Below the pieces are notes generated by a model. The model saw only the letters and a list, made by a program, of their open reading frames with translations, did no database searches and was not told the origin of the DNA. Shown here one piece after another: positions 1-6,950 of a stretch of DNA of 64,000 nucleotides. The DNA lies in contig JAGFZX010000013.1 in assembly GCA_017889585.1 (NCBI GenBank), positions 1 to 64,000 on the forward strand, in the 5' to 3' direction. This DNA is from Bacillota bacterium (GTDB lineage Bacteria > Bacillota > Negativicutes > DSM-13327). Positions within the stretch are counted from its first letter, which is position 1. Every line of letters begins with the position of its first letter. The translations under genes were made by a program, and so were the position numbers.

Positions 1-168
1 TACATATACAGTAGGTCCCCACCAACCAAAGGATATAATTAAATTACGAATAGCTTCAGGCGTCAGCCGACTGACACCAACAAAATGCACCAATAATAAG
101 ACTGCCACTAAAATAGCCACCAAAAAACCAGCTTTAACAGCTGATTTCTTCCCATATGTCATTATCAT
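1..168 (-). CDS. TVP38/TMEM64-like membrane protein, N-terminal part (runs off window)
   Basis: The first 56 codons of a minus-strand gene lie in the window. Translation starts MIMTYGKK, goes into a hydrophobic helix (about residues 13-28), then a short polar stretch (VSRLTPEAI) and the start of another hydrophobic segment with GWWGPTVYV. That layout (short basic N-terminus, TM helix, 'L-T-P-E-xI', 'GWxGPxVY') is typical of the TVP38/TMEM64 (DedA-related, SNARE-associated) membrane protein family. A weak GAGG lies about 14 bases upstream of the ATG at 168; ATG 162 is an in-frame alternative. The rest of the protein is outside the window, so the family call is moderate. Confidence 0.5.
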   Translation of the reverse strand, partial: MIMTYGKKSAVKAGFLVAILVAVLLLVHFVGVSRLTPEAIRNLIISFGWWGPTVYV

Positions 169-353
169 TATTAATAATTAAACCTCATTTACTTTCAAAA
201 TAGCTACTATTTAACTGACAATGTAAATTATAACTTCTTTCCTCCTATAATGTAAAGAAAAAAGAGAGCAATTACGATAAATGCCCTCCTTTCTCCTTAT
301 TCGCTAATAAAATAAAGCATCATTTGAATCAAACTATCTTTTTGATCCACATT

Positions 354-971
354 TTAAGCAATTTGTAAACATGTCCCACACAAGACATCAGTTACCGCAT
401 GTCCCTCCATCATCCAATCGGCGACTTGGCTTTTAGTTGCCTCCATGCGTTGCATCATATCTAATGAGGATATAGGATCACCGTAGATATGCCACATCCC
501 CTGACAAGTACGACAATCTTCACTCATCCCCATAAAACCCATAACATCTTTAAGGGGAATTCCTAGGAATATACCCATTTCATGAGGACATCTATATTGA
601 AACCGTTCTTTAAAATAGTATAGCATCTCTTGCAGCGTCATAGCTTTATGATAGCCGAATCCTTCTAGAAAGTGACGTATGTTCTTATCATTAATAGAGG
701 CGTTCAGCAGATCTATACGATAAAAAAGTATTTTCATACTTCCTGGTTCATCTTTAAGTACAATCCACTCAATATTGCTATTGACAAGCAAAGAATATCC
801 ATACTTAAGCCATAATGTTTTCATACACAATTTCGATGTATTCATTAAATTAAGAAGGGTACCTGGTTTTTCGCCATAAATTGTTGGTGCCAATTCTACC
901 GCCAACCATCGAAAGAAAAAAACCTCATCATCTTTATCCTCTTGTCTTTGTAAAAAAGTTTTCCAACACAT
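354..971 (-). CDS. DUF3793 family protein
   Basis: About 205 residues, soluble. The C-terminal half has the arrangement seen in DUF3793 proteins: a 'PHEMGIFLGIPLKDVMGFMG' stretch (about residues 131-150 counted from ATG 971), then a Cys pair, CRTC, and an aromatic 'W-IYGDP' segment. The function of DUF3793 is unknown; members often sit beside iron-uptake or flavodoxin genes in Firmicutes. Here it follows the DUF2325 gene after a 36-base gap, on the same strand and behind the Fur box at 1322-1340, so it is probably made under iron limitation. ATG 971 is preferred to GTG 986 because an AAGGTGGAG sits 9-10 bases upstream of it. Confidence 0.7.
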   Translation of the reverse strand: MCWKTFLQRQEDKDDEVFFFRWLAVELAPTIYGEKPGTLLNLMNTSKLCMKTLWLKYGYSLLVNSNIEWIVLKDEPGSMKILFYRIDLLNASINDKNIRHFLEGFGYHKAMTLQEMLYYFKERFQYRCPHEMGIFLGIPLKDVMGFMGMSEDCRTCQGMWHIYGDPISSLDMMQRMEATKSQVADWMMEGHAVTDVLCGTCLQIA

Positions 972-1007
972 GATAATCAACTCCACCTTATAAGAGATTA
1001 CTTATAT

Positions 1008-1301
1008 CTACTCGTTCATTAGACCTGAAGAAATTAATTTTTCTTCCACAGCCCCCCAAGAGCGTTTTGAAAAAATCAACGGAACTTCTTGAATTTTAGC
1101 AATTGTCTTTACCATCTTAGCTGTATTATGATTAACATAATCAGTTAAGACTAAAACAAAATCTGTCTTCTTAGGGATATTAATTTTGTTTTGGTTTGAA
1201 ACTCTCCGCCCATCAATATGTTTTAAATCTGTCACACCTAGTGAGTAAAGATTCTTTTCAATAACGCCCAAATAATCAGCGCCAATCACTACAATAGACA
1301 T
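1008..1301 (-). CDS. DUF2325 domain protein
   Basis: A 97-residue protein that is essentially one DUF2325 domain: N-terminal 'VVIGADYLGVIEKNL', then 'HIDGRR' and 'VLTDYVNHNTAKMVK', the typical G-A-D, H-x-G-R and N-H signatures of the family. The function is unknown; the family has a Rossmann-like pattern and is common in anaerobic Firmicutes. A strong GAGAGGGGGAG ribosome site precedes ATG 1301. A nearly perfect Fur box lies about 20 bases upstream of the start codon, so this and the following DUF3793 gene look like one iron-repressed unit separate from feoB. Confidence 0.75.
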   Translation of the reverse strand: MSIVVIGADYLGVIEKNLYSLGVTDLKHIDGRRVSNQNKINIPKKTDFVLVLTDYVNHNTAKMVKTIAKIQEVPLIFSKRSWGAVEEKLISSGLMNE

Positions 1302-1321
1302 ATATTTCTCCCCCTCTCGTC

Positions 1322-1340
1322 GTTATTGATTATCATTATC
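1322..1340 (-). promoter_or_regulatory. Fur box upstream of DUF2325-DUF3793
   Basis: The 19-base minus-strand word GATAATGATAATCAATAAC matches the classic Fur consensus GATAATGATAATCATTATC at 17 of 19 positions. It sits 21-39 bases upstream of the DUF2325 start codon, the expected place for a repressor site overlapping a promoter. Confidence 0.8.
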
Positions 1341-1395
1341 ACTATGTTGGTAAAAAATAAGATTAGCATAACGCTGCTATCCTCATTTCAATCAC

Positions 1396-1539
1396 TTATT
1401 TACATTTGTTCACTGAACCGCAACCACTACATCCACCTGAACTACAGCATGATCCCTGACCTTTTACTTTTCTCCAAATGGTCATTACAAAATAACCTAC
1501 TGCCAGTGCCCCTATCATATATACAATCGTTGTCTGCAT
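1396..1539 (-). CDS. FeoB-associated Cys-rich membrane protein
   Basis: A 47-residue protein. Residues 1-22 form one transmembrane helix (MQTTIVYMIGALAVGYFVMT). A basic turn (WRKVKGQG) and a Cys/Gly-rich tail with CC, GGCSGCG and a final C follow. This is the standard architecture of the FeoB-associated Cys-rich proteins encoded downstream of feoB in Firmicutes (analogous to FeoC/FeoD accessory peptides), thought to assist ferrous iron handling at the membrane. It lies about 150 bases after the feoB stop on the same strand. Confidence 0.85.
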   Translation of the reverse strand: MQTTIVYMIGALAVGYFVMTIWRKVKGQGSCCSSGGCSGCGSVNKCK

Positions 1540-1692
1540 ACTAATTCCCCCTCTCTAAAATCACATGTCTAATCTGTCATGTAACACTTCATCCAATAGT
1601 ATTACTCATATAATACTATTTTTTGACTAGGTATATGGTTTGCGCCATATTAATAATGACACAAACCATTCCTCCTAACCCCAAACTACATA

Positions 1693-4077
1693 TTAGTTAC
1701 CAAAGCCTAATAGCTTTCCACCATGGTATACAATAAATGTCACAATCCATGCTAACGTTGTTGAATATACCATGCTCACTGCAGGCCATTTCCATGAACC
1801 CGTCTCTCTTTTCAGGACTGCAAGAGCTGCGAGGCATGGAGAATAGATCAGTACAAAGACCATTAATGCATATGCCACCAAGGGATTCATGTGTTCATCG
1901 CTTTTCAACGCCTTTGCCATACTGTGAGCATTTTCTGTAGCATCTCCTATGCTATAAATGGTACCCATAGTACTGATGATCACTTCTTTGGCAGTAACAC
2001 CTGATATAAGACTGATGCCAATACGCCAATCAAAACCAAGAGGTATTATAGCAGGTTCAATAGCCTTGCCAATTTGTCCGGCATAACTTTTCGCTAGATT
2101 TTCCCCCGACTTTTCATTTTCGATTTTTCCTTTTTCATCTTCTAATTTTTGGGTAAGCTCAACATATTTTGAAGCAATAGGATAGAGTTCTCCGTTTTGA
2201 CTTTCAAGTTGTTGATTCTTTTCTGCTTTTTCTTCTTCTAATTTAGCATATTCCGGGGTATCTTCATCTAATTCCTTTGTCTCTTCAGCAAAATTTTCTT
2301 CTATTTTTTGAAGATTATCAATTAAAACTGCAAGATTTTCATTTTGTCCAATGTCTTCGATTTGGAGTTTGGATAAAACTTGTTCATTGACTTGTTCTGT
2401 GTAGTTTGCCTCAGCCTGAACTAGCAGTCCATCATAATTCTTAGAGTATTCGATGTCCTTGGGATATGTTGTCAAAAACCACATTAAAATAGCTGCTGCT
2501 AGGATAATGGTTCCCGCTTTCTTTAGATACAGTGTACTGCGTTCCCACATATGAATAAGTACACTTTTTAAGGTCGGTATGCGATATGGAGGTAATTCCA
2601 TAACAAAAGGTTCACTTTGGCCTTCAAAAAGTACGCTACGAAAAATTCTAGCCATAATCAATGATAATATAATTCCTAAAAAATAAATTGAGAACAAGAC
2701 ATTGCCAGCAATCTTTTCGTCAAAAAATGCAGCAATTAAAATGGTGTATACAGGTAACTTAGCACTGCAACTCATCAGTGGAGTCACTAGCATTGTAATA
2801 ATTCGGTCACGTGGATTTTCCAATGTCCGCGTTCCCATCATGGCAGTAGCACTGCAACCAAAACCTAACAATAAAGGAATAAAGGACTTACCGTGGAGTC
2901 CAAACCGACTCATGACTCTATCCATGATAAAAGCCGCTCTAGCCATGTAGCCAGTACCTTCTAATATTGCGATTGCCAAGAACAATAATAAAATATTAGG
3001 GATGAAGACAAGCACACTACCTACACCACCAACAACACCATCAACAAGCAGAGACTTGAGAGGGCCATCACTAATGATGCTATCCAAATATTTACCCAGG
3101 ATACCAAAGCCTATATCAATCCAATCAGCGGGAACGTTACCCAAAGTAAATACTAAGTTAAAAACAAGCCACATTAAGACGAAAAATATAGGTAAACCAA
3201 ACAGCCTATTCGTTAAGATTTTATCAATTTTATCTGAGATTGTTACTGTATTAACTGATCTACTATCAACAGCATGCTGATATACCTTGCCCACAAACTG
3301 ATACCGCTGACCAGCGATAAATACTTCCACATCTTCGCCTAACTTATCAACAAGCTCAGTCCGGACCTCATTGCAAACACTCATAATAGGGTCAGCATTG
3401 CTTAACGCCTTGATAGAACCAATAATATTAGTATCATTTTCCAATAGTTTAAGAGCTAGCCATCGAGTAGGAAACTGGAGCTTCTTATAGATTGGTATGA
3501 GTAAGGATTCTATTTTCTGTATTGCACTCTCAATCTCTATCCCATAATTGAGTCTAAATTTAGAGTTTTCTCGCTTGCCACTGGATTGTGGAATATTGCC
3601 GAGCAGTGCCTCCATACCTTTATTGTGTACTCCATTTGTACGCACAACAGGAATTCCGCCTAAATAATCTGCAAGTTTAGTATCATCTATCTTTAGTCCT
3701 GATGCATCAGCCACATCTATCATATTTAATGCTAAAATTGTTGGACGCTCTAATTCTAAAAGCTGCACTGTTAAATACAGATTTCGCTCTAAATTAGATG
3801 TATCTAGAACATCAATAACCATATCTGGTTTATCATTTACAATAAAATTGCGAGTTACCACTTCTTCCAGGGAATATGCGGTTAAGCTATATGTACCTGG
3901 CAAATCTACAATAACAAAATCATTACCTTTAAAATGCCTATACCCTTCTTTTTTTTCTACTGTAACCCCAGGATAATTGCCCACATGTTGACGTCCACCT
4001 GTCAAATTATTAAAAATAGTCGTTTTCCCCGAATTTGGATTACCAACAAGTGCCACCGTTACTTTATTTTTACTCAT
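1693..4077 (-). CDS. feoB: Ferrous iron transport protein B with coiled-coil insertion
   Basis: Membrane GTPase importing Fe(II). The N-terminal G domain shows G1 GNPNSGKTT (about residues 14-22), the VGNYPGVTVE switch region, G3 DLPGTYSL and G4 NMID. Regulatory helices follow, then the polytopic FeoB core with two Gate-type repeats (GCSATAMMGTRT; SGVTAKEVI). Unusually, about 120 charged Glu/Lys/Gln-rich residues (about 540-660, predicted coiled coil) separate the TM helix ending near WFLTTYP from the 'IGKAIEPAIIPLGFDW' segment; most FeoB have only a short loop here. GTG 4080 and ATG 4077 adjoin; AAGGGG 8 bases upstream favours the ATG. Preceded by a Fur box and two feoA genes. Confidence 0.97.
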   Translation of the reverse strand: MSKNKVTVALVGNPNSGKTTIFNNLTGGRQHVGNYPGVTVEKKEGYRHFKGNDFVIVDLPGTYSLTAYSLEEVVTRNFIVNDKPDMVIDVLDTSNLERNLYLTVQLLELERPTILALNMIDVADASGLKIDDTKLADYLGGIPVVRTNGVHNKGMEALLGNIPQSSGKRENSKFRLNYGIEIESAIQKIESLLIPIYKKLQFPTRWLALKLLENDTNIIGSIKALSNADPIMSVCNEVRTELVDKLGEDVEVFIAGQRYQFVGKVYQHAVDSRSVNTVTISDKIDKILTNRLFGLPIFFVLMWLVFNLVFTLGNVPADWIDIGFGILGKYLDSIISDGPLKSLLVDGVVGGVGSVLVFIPNILLLFLAIAILEGTGYMARAAFIMDRVMSRFGLHGKSFIPLLLGFGCSATAMMGTRTLENPRDRIITMLVTPLMSCSAKLPVYTILIAAFFDEKIAGNVLFSIYFLGIILSLIMARIFRSVLFEGQSEPFVMELPPYRIPTLKSVLIHMWERSTLYLKKAGTIILAAAILMWFLTTYPKDIEYSKNYDGLLVQAEANYTEQVNEQVLSKLQIEDIGQNENLAVLIDNLQKIEENFAEETKELDEDTPEYAKLEEEKAEKNQQLESQNGELYPIASKYVELTQKLEDEKGKIENEKSGENLAKSYAGQIGKAIEPAIIPLGFDWRIGISLISGVTAKEVIISTMGTIYSIGDATENAHSMAKALKSDEHMNPLVAYALMVFVLIYSPCLAALAVLKRETGSWKWPAVSMVYSTTLAWIVTFIVYHGGKLLGFGN

Positions 4078-4109
4078 CACCGTTCCCCTTTTTACTCTAA
4101 AATCATCGC

Positions 4110-4128
4110 GATATTGATTATCATTATC
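4110..4128 (-). promoter_or_regulatory. Fur box upstream of feoB
   Basis: Minus-strand GATAATGATAATCAATATC matches the Fur consensus at 18 of 19 positions. It lies in the 64-base gap between the second feoA and feoB, so feoB probably has its own iron-repressed promoter in addition to any read-through from feoA. Confidence 0.85.
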
Positions 4129-4144
4129 ATCTATAATATATCTT

Positions 4145-4357
4145 TTAATATACCTGTATCTGAGTAGCTAAACAACAATCCAGCATCAATCTAGACTCGC
4201 CAACCCGAACCAGCAATGCGCCATTCATACGGTTCATAACCTCTACTGAGCGACCAGGAATAAGGCCCATATTCACCATACGCATACGTATATCGCAGGA
4301 ACAGGCGAAACTCTTAACAATGCATTTTTTTCCAATTTCAACTAATGCAAGAGGCAT
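4145..4357 (-). CDS. feoA: FeoA domain protein (second copy)
   Basis: A 70-residue SH3-like FeoA domain protein: 'LVEIGKKCIVKSF', 'RMRMVNMGLIPGRSVEVMNR', 'LLVRVGESRLMLD' and 'ATQIQV', matching the family pattern (hydrophobic-M-G-L-x-P-G, R at the strand-4 turn, A-x-x-I at the end). FeoA is a small cytoplasmic partner needed for FeoB activity. It differs from its upstream neighbour by carrying several Cys residues (CSCD, CC), which could matter for redox or metal sensing (inference). GGAGGAG precedes ATG 4357. It sits between feoA-1 and feoB. Confidence 0.9.
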   Translation of the reverse strand: MPLALVEIGKKCIVKSFACSCDIRMRMVNMGLIPGRSVEVMNRMNGALLVRVGESRLMLDCCLATQIQVY

Positions 4358-4374
4358 AGCTACTCCTCCATTCT

Positions 4375-4605
4375 TTAGGCTATTTCTAGTTCAATCATCT
4401 CAGCTTCATTTTTTCTGAGCGACAGATTAAAACCTTTTACCTTTATCTCCATAGGATCACCAAGAGGTGCAAATTTCTGTACTTCAATGACTGTCCCAGC
4501 CACAACACCCATATCAACTATACGGCGCTTAATCATGCTATTACCAACTACTTTTTTTACTACGCCTTTTTGTCCTGGCAATAGATCACTAAGAAATTTA
4601 CTCAT
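4375..4605 (-). CDS. feoA: FeoA domain protein (first copy)
   Basis: A 76-residue FeoA protein: 'LLPGQKGVVKKVVG', 'RIVDMGVVAGTVIEVQK', 'DPMEIKVKGFNLSLRKNEAEMIEL'. It retains the R-R-I-V-D-M-G segment and the conserved 'S-L-R-K-x-E-A' end of the family. ATG 4605 is chosen over the upstream ATG 4644 because an AAAGGAGGA ribosome site precedes 4605, and the upstream start would lie inside the Fur box at 4630-4648. First gene of the feoA-feoA-feoB run. Confidence 0.9.
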   Translation of the reverse strand: MSKFLSDLLPGQKGVVKKVVGNSMIKRRIVDMGVVAGTVIEVQKFAPLGDPMEIKVKGFNLSLRKNEAEMIELEIA

Positions 4606-4629
4606 TTCATCTTCCTCCTTTATCCTATT

Positions 4630-4648
4630 GATATCAATTCTCATTATC
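4630..4648 (-). promoter_or_regulatory. Fur box upstream of first feoA
   Basis: Minus-strand GATAATGAGAATTGATATC has 15 of 19 matches to the Fur consensus and lies 25-43 bases upstream of ATG 4605. Third Fur-type site in the cluster. Confidence 0.7.
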
Positions 4649-4703
4649 GTATATATCTATAATAAATCAAACAATCCACAGTGTCAAGGGCTGACACTGC
4701 AAA

Positions 4704-4745
4704 AAAATAGTCCCTATCAGATTTTTTTCTGAAAAGGACTATTTT
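4704..4745 (-). terminator. Rho-independent terminator between the ncRNA copies and feoA
   Basis: AAAATAGTCC (4704-4713) pairs perfectly with GGACTATTTT (4736-4745), with an inner TCAG/CTGA pair. On the minus strand the stem runs into a T-rich stretch, so it would stop transcription from the upstream RNA genes before feoA. Confidence 0.6.
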
Positions 4746-4766
4746 CGTCTAAACTTTAGGCATCTG

Positions 4767-4803
4767 AAAGAAAAATGGAAGAGAGAAGGCTTATCCTTCT
4801 CTC
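4767..4803 (-). terminator. Terminator of ncRNA copy 1
   Basis: Perfect 9-bp stem GAGAGAAGG/CCTTCTCTC with a five-base loop, followed on the minus strand by TTCCATTTTTCTTT. Confidence 0.75.
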
Positions 4804-5098
4804 AAAAAGCGACCATCCCTACACTTGTTTTACTTGAGATAACCAACACTCAACCTCAACCTTTCAGGACGAAACTCATTTAATTGTTAACCTTGATCAA
4901 TACGAGACTAACCATACTTTCAGATCACTCTTTAAACACTGATCATCAACTCGGAACAAACACTTAAAACCTTGAACATATTTGGCGAATCCATAAGAAA
5001 AGACACTCTACCTCATACCGACTAACTTGTTGCCCAGACTGGAAACATTGGTTCCAAAACTCTTTGCATTACTTAAGTCATTTGTAAGGATGGTGCTC
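4775..5098 (-). ncRNA. Candidate structured non-coding RNA, copy 1
   Basis: A predicted minus-strand transcript of about 320 nt. Promoter: TTGCAA (5128-5133), 17-base spacer, TACAAT (5105-5110). The 5' end contains ACCAUCC (complement of 5088-5094), which pairs perfectly with GGAUGGU near the 3' end (complement of 4812-4818), giving a closing stem; neighbouring AGC/GCU bases extend it imperfectly. It ends in a 9-bp GAGAGAAGG/CCTTCTCTC hairpin (4781-4803) and a T-rich tail. No convincing reading frame covers it. I do not recognise the RNA family; it does not look like tmRNA, RNase P, SRP or 6S RNA. Conservation of promoter, closing stem and terminator in both copies supports function. Confidence 0.65.
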
Positions 5099-5104
5099 AC
5101 TTAA

Positions 5105-5133
5105 ATTGTACCATCCACCGACGATAATTGCAA
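5105..5133 (-). promoter_or_regulatory. Sigma-A-type promoter of ncRNA copy 1
   Basis: Minus-strand TTGCAA, 17 bases, TACAAT (5 of 6 to TATAAT). Placed immediately upstream of the predicted RNA 5' end near 5098. Confidence 0.65.
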
Positions 5134-5196
5134 GATATATTTTAAAATTCTTTCTATTTTTTTATTGCCATATCCTTAATAGAATGACTACGAGAT

Positions 5197-5233
5197 TAAG
5201 AAAAATGAAAGAGAGAAGGCTTATCCTTCTCTC
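5197..5233 (-). terminator. Terminator of ncRNA copy 2
   Basis: GAGAGAAGG/CCTTCTCTC stem (5211-5233) followed on the minus strand by TTTCATTTTTC; identical hairpin to copy 1. Confidence 0.75.
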
Positions 5234-5528
5234 AAAAAGCGACCATCCCTACACTTGTTTTACTTGAGATAACCAACACTCAACCTCAACCTTTCAGGAC
5301 GAAACCATTTAATTGTAAACCTAGATCCAAATGAGACTGAACACATACTCTTAAATTACTCTTCAAACACTGATCATCAACACGGAACACTCACTTAAAG
5401 CCTTGAACAGATTTGGCGAATCCACAAGAAAAAACACTCTACCTCTACCGACTAACTAGCTGCCTAGACTGGAAACATTGGTTCCAAAACTCTTTGCATT
5501 ACTTAAGTCATTTGTAAGGATGGTGCTT
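5205..5528 (-). ncRNA. Candidate structured non-coding RNA, copy 2
   Basis: Predicted minus-strand RNA equivalent to copy 1: promoter TTGCAA (5558-5563), 17-base spacer, TACTAT (5535-5540); the same ACCAUCC/GGAUGGU end-to-end stem (complement of 5518-5524 with 5242-5248); and the same terminator hairpin (5211-5233) followed by a T-rich tail. The -10 is weaker than in copy 1, so expression may differ. It begins about 60 bases after the transporter stop codon and could also be reached by read-through from that gene. Confidence 0.65.
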
Positions 5529-5534
5529 AATTAG

Positions 5535-5563
5535 ATAGTACCATGCCACAACTATAATTGCAA
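5535..5563 (-). promoter_or_regulatory. Sigma-A-type promoter of ncRNA copy 2
   Basis: Minus-strand TTGCAA, 17 bases, TACTAT. Same position and spacing as in copy 1. Confidence 0.55.
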
Positions 5564-5590
5564 GATATATTTTAAAATTCTTTCTATTTT

Positions 5591-6925
5591 TTATTGCCAT
5601 ATCCTTAATAAAATGGCTGCGAGAACTACCATGCTAGCTCCACCAAGACGAGTTGCCACCTGAGCAAAAGGCATCATTTCCATACGATTGGATGCTGAGA
5701 GAATAGCTACATCGCCAGTACCACCTAGTCCACTGTGACAAGCCGTTACAATGGCTGATTCAACAGGATACATATTCATGTATCTACCAATAAAAAATCC
5801 AGAAGCAATCATGGAAAGTACGGTAGCTGCTACTGTAATCGCATAACCAGGAGTTAATGCTGCAACGACATCACCCCACGGAGTGAAAAGTACGCCAAGA
5901 CCGACCATCAACCCCCAAGTCAAACTAGCTGCAATAAATTTATACATATGATAAGCACCTTGTTCCATTTTGGCTGGCATAATATTTAATGCTTTAACAA
6001 TCGCTGCTGAAAAGATCATAATAATGGCAGCTGGAATAGCGATAAACACATTGGCAATTTGCCCAAATATATAAAATGAACAAGCCAACAAAAGACCAGC
6101 ACCCATAATAGGAAAATCTACAGGTTGATTATGACTTTCTTTAACAGCCTTTAAAAATGCTTCATCACCTGTTTTTACTAACATGCCATTGCCAGATAAA
6201 TGTGGTTTACGATCACCTAACTTCTTTAACCATCCAGCGGTCATAATAGCTACCACATTCCCGAGCATGGCTGCTGGAACCAATTGAGGGATAAGCTTTT
6301 CATAAGGTAGATTCAATATCTCGGAATATGCCATCGAAAGAGGCAAAATCCCCTCACCAATCCCTCCAGAAACAATCGGAATTACAATATAAAAGAAAGT
6401 ATGATGAGCCTCATACCCCATAAGGACTCCTACAGATACACCAACAATAACGCTCCCTAAGGTTCCCACTACTAATGGTACAAATAACCGCAAAAAGCCT
6501 TGAATTAATACCTGACGGTGCATACCAAGAATACTACCTGTAACCAAACAAGAAATATACAAATATAAAAAATTAGAAGTTTTCATGATAGCGGTAATTG
6601 CTTTCATAGATGCTGGATTCAGCAAATTATAAAAAACCATTACAGATGGAACAAACATACATAAAATAGCTGGACCGCCAATGTCTTTCAGGATAGGAAT
6701 TTTTATTCCTACATCCCCCAGCAAAATCCCCATAACCATAATGATGGCAAATCCGCCAATCATATCTGCTGGTAATTTTCCATAAATGGAAGACGCATAG
6801 ATGATGCCTGCTAAAATCAAGTAGAGAGGCAGGGGAATGACACCTATTTTGTACATGCATACTTTCTCCCAAAGATTAGACTCCATTTTTTCCTGCTCCA
6901 GAGCCATAGCTTCTTCGATTTTCAT
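5591..6925 (-). CDS. 2-hydroxycarboxylate transporter (CitS/MaeN family)
   Basis: A 444-residue polytopic membrane protein of the 2HCT family, which moves citrate, malate or lactate with Na+ or H+, or as exchangers. The two family GGxG loops are visible: SGGIGEGILPLS (about residues 187-198) and SGLGGTGDVAILSASNRM (about 400-417); the C-terminus ends with the usual 'FAQVATRLGGASMV' helix. Length is typical (about 440). AGAGGG precedes ATG 6925. Directly upstream lies a malic-enzyme remnant and further upstream a CitA/DcuS-type sensor-regulator pair, so malate or citrate is the likely substrate (inference). Its last bases belong to the repeat unit at 5201-5625. Confidence 0.93.
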   Translation of the reverse strand: MKIEEAMALEQEKMESNLWEKVCMYKIGVIPLPLYLILAGIIYASSIYGKLPADMIGGFAIIMVMGILLGDVGIKIPILKDIGGPAILCMFVPSVMVFYNLLNPASMKAITAIMKTSNFLYLYISCLVTGSILGMHRQVLIQGFLRLFVPLVVGTLGSVIVGVSVGVLMGYEAHHTFFYIVIPIVSGGIGEGILPLSMAYSEILNLPYEKLIPQLVPAAMLGNVVAIMTAGWLKKLGDRKPHLSGNGMLVKTGDEAFLKAVKESHNQPVDFPIMGAGLLLACSFYIFGQIANVFIAIPAAIIMIFSAAIVKALNIMPAKMEQGAYHMYKFIAASLTWGLMVGLGVLFTPWGDVVAALTPGYAITVAATVLSMIASGFFIGRYMNMYPVESAIVTACHSGLGGTGDVAILSASNRMEMMPFAQVATRLGGASMVVLAAILLRIWQ

Positions 6926-6950
6926 ACGATCCCTCTTTTCAATTTATTTA

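Larger units (their letters stand above)
4771..5195 (-). repeat. Tandem repeat copy 1 (ncRNA unit)
   Basis: This ~425-bp segment is matched by 5201-5625 at a constant offset of about 430 with scattered substitutions and one- to two-base indels (for example AAACTCATTTAATTGTTAA versus AAACCATTTAATTGTAAA). The indels are not multiples of three, so the unit is unlikely to be protein-coding. The far end of this copy (about 5163-5195) matches the last ~35 bases of the transporter gene whose stop is at 5591, so the duplicated block included the 3' tip of that gene. Confidence 0.9.
5201..5625 (-). repeat. Tandem repeat copy 2 (ncRNA unit)
   Basis: Second copy of the ~425-bp unit described at 4771-5195, directly repeated. 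Its right end (5591-5625) is the genuine 3' end of the 2-hydroxycarboxylate transporter gene; copy 1 carries only a mutated version of that tip. Confidence 0.9.

Noticed and set aside
151-175. Fur-box-like ATAATGATAATGAC at the start of the TVP38-like gene
   Set aside because: It overlaps the start codon itself and matches only part of the consensus; likely coding coincidence.
4771-5625. The tandem repeat as an insertion sequence or MITE
   Set aside because: No terminal inverted repeats or transposase; the copies are directly adjacent and include the neighbouring gene tip, which fits local tandem duplication.
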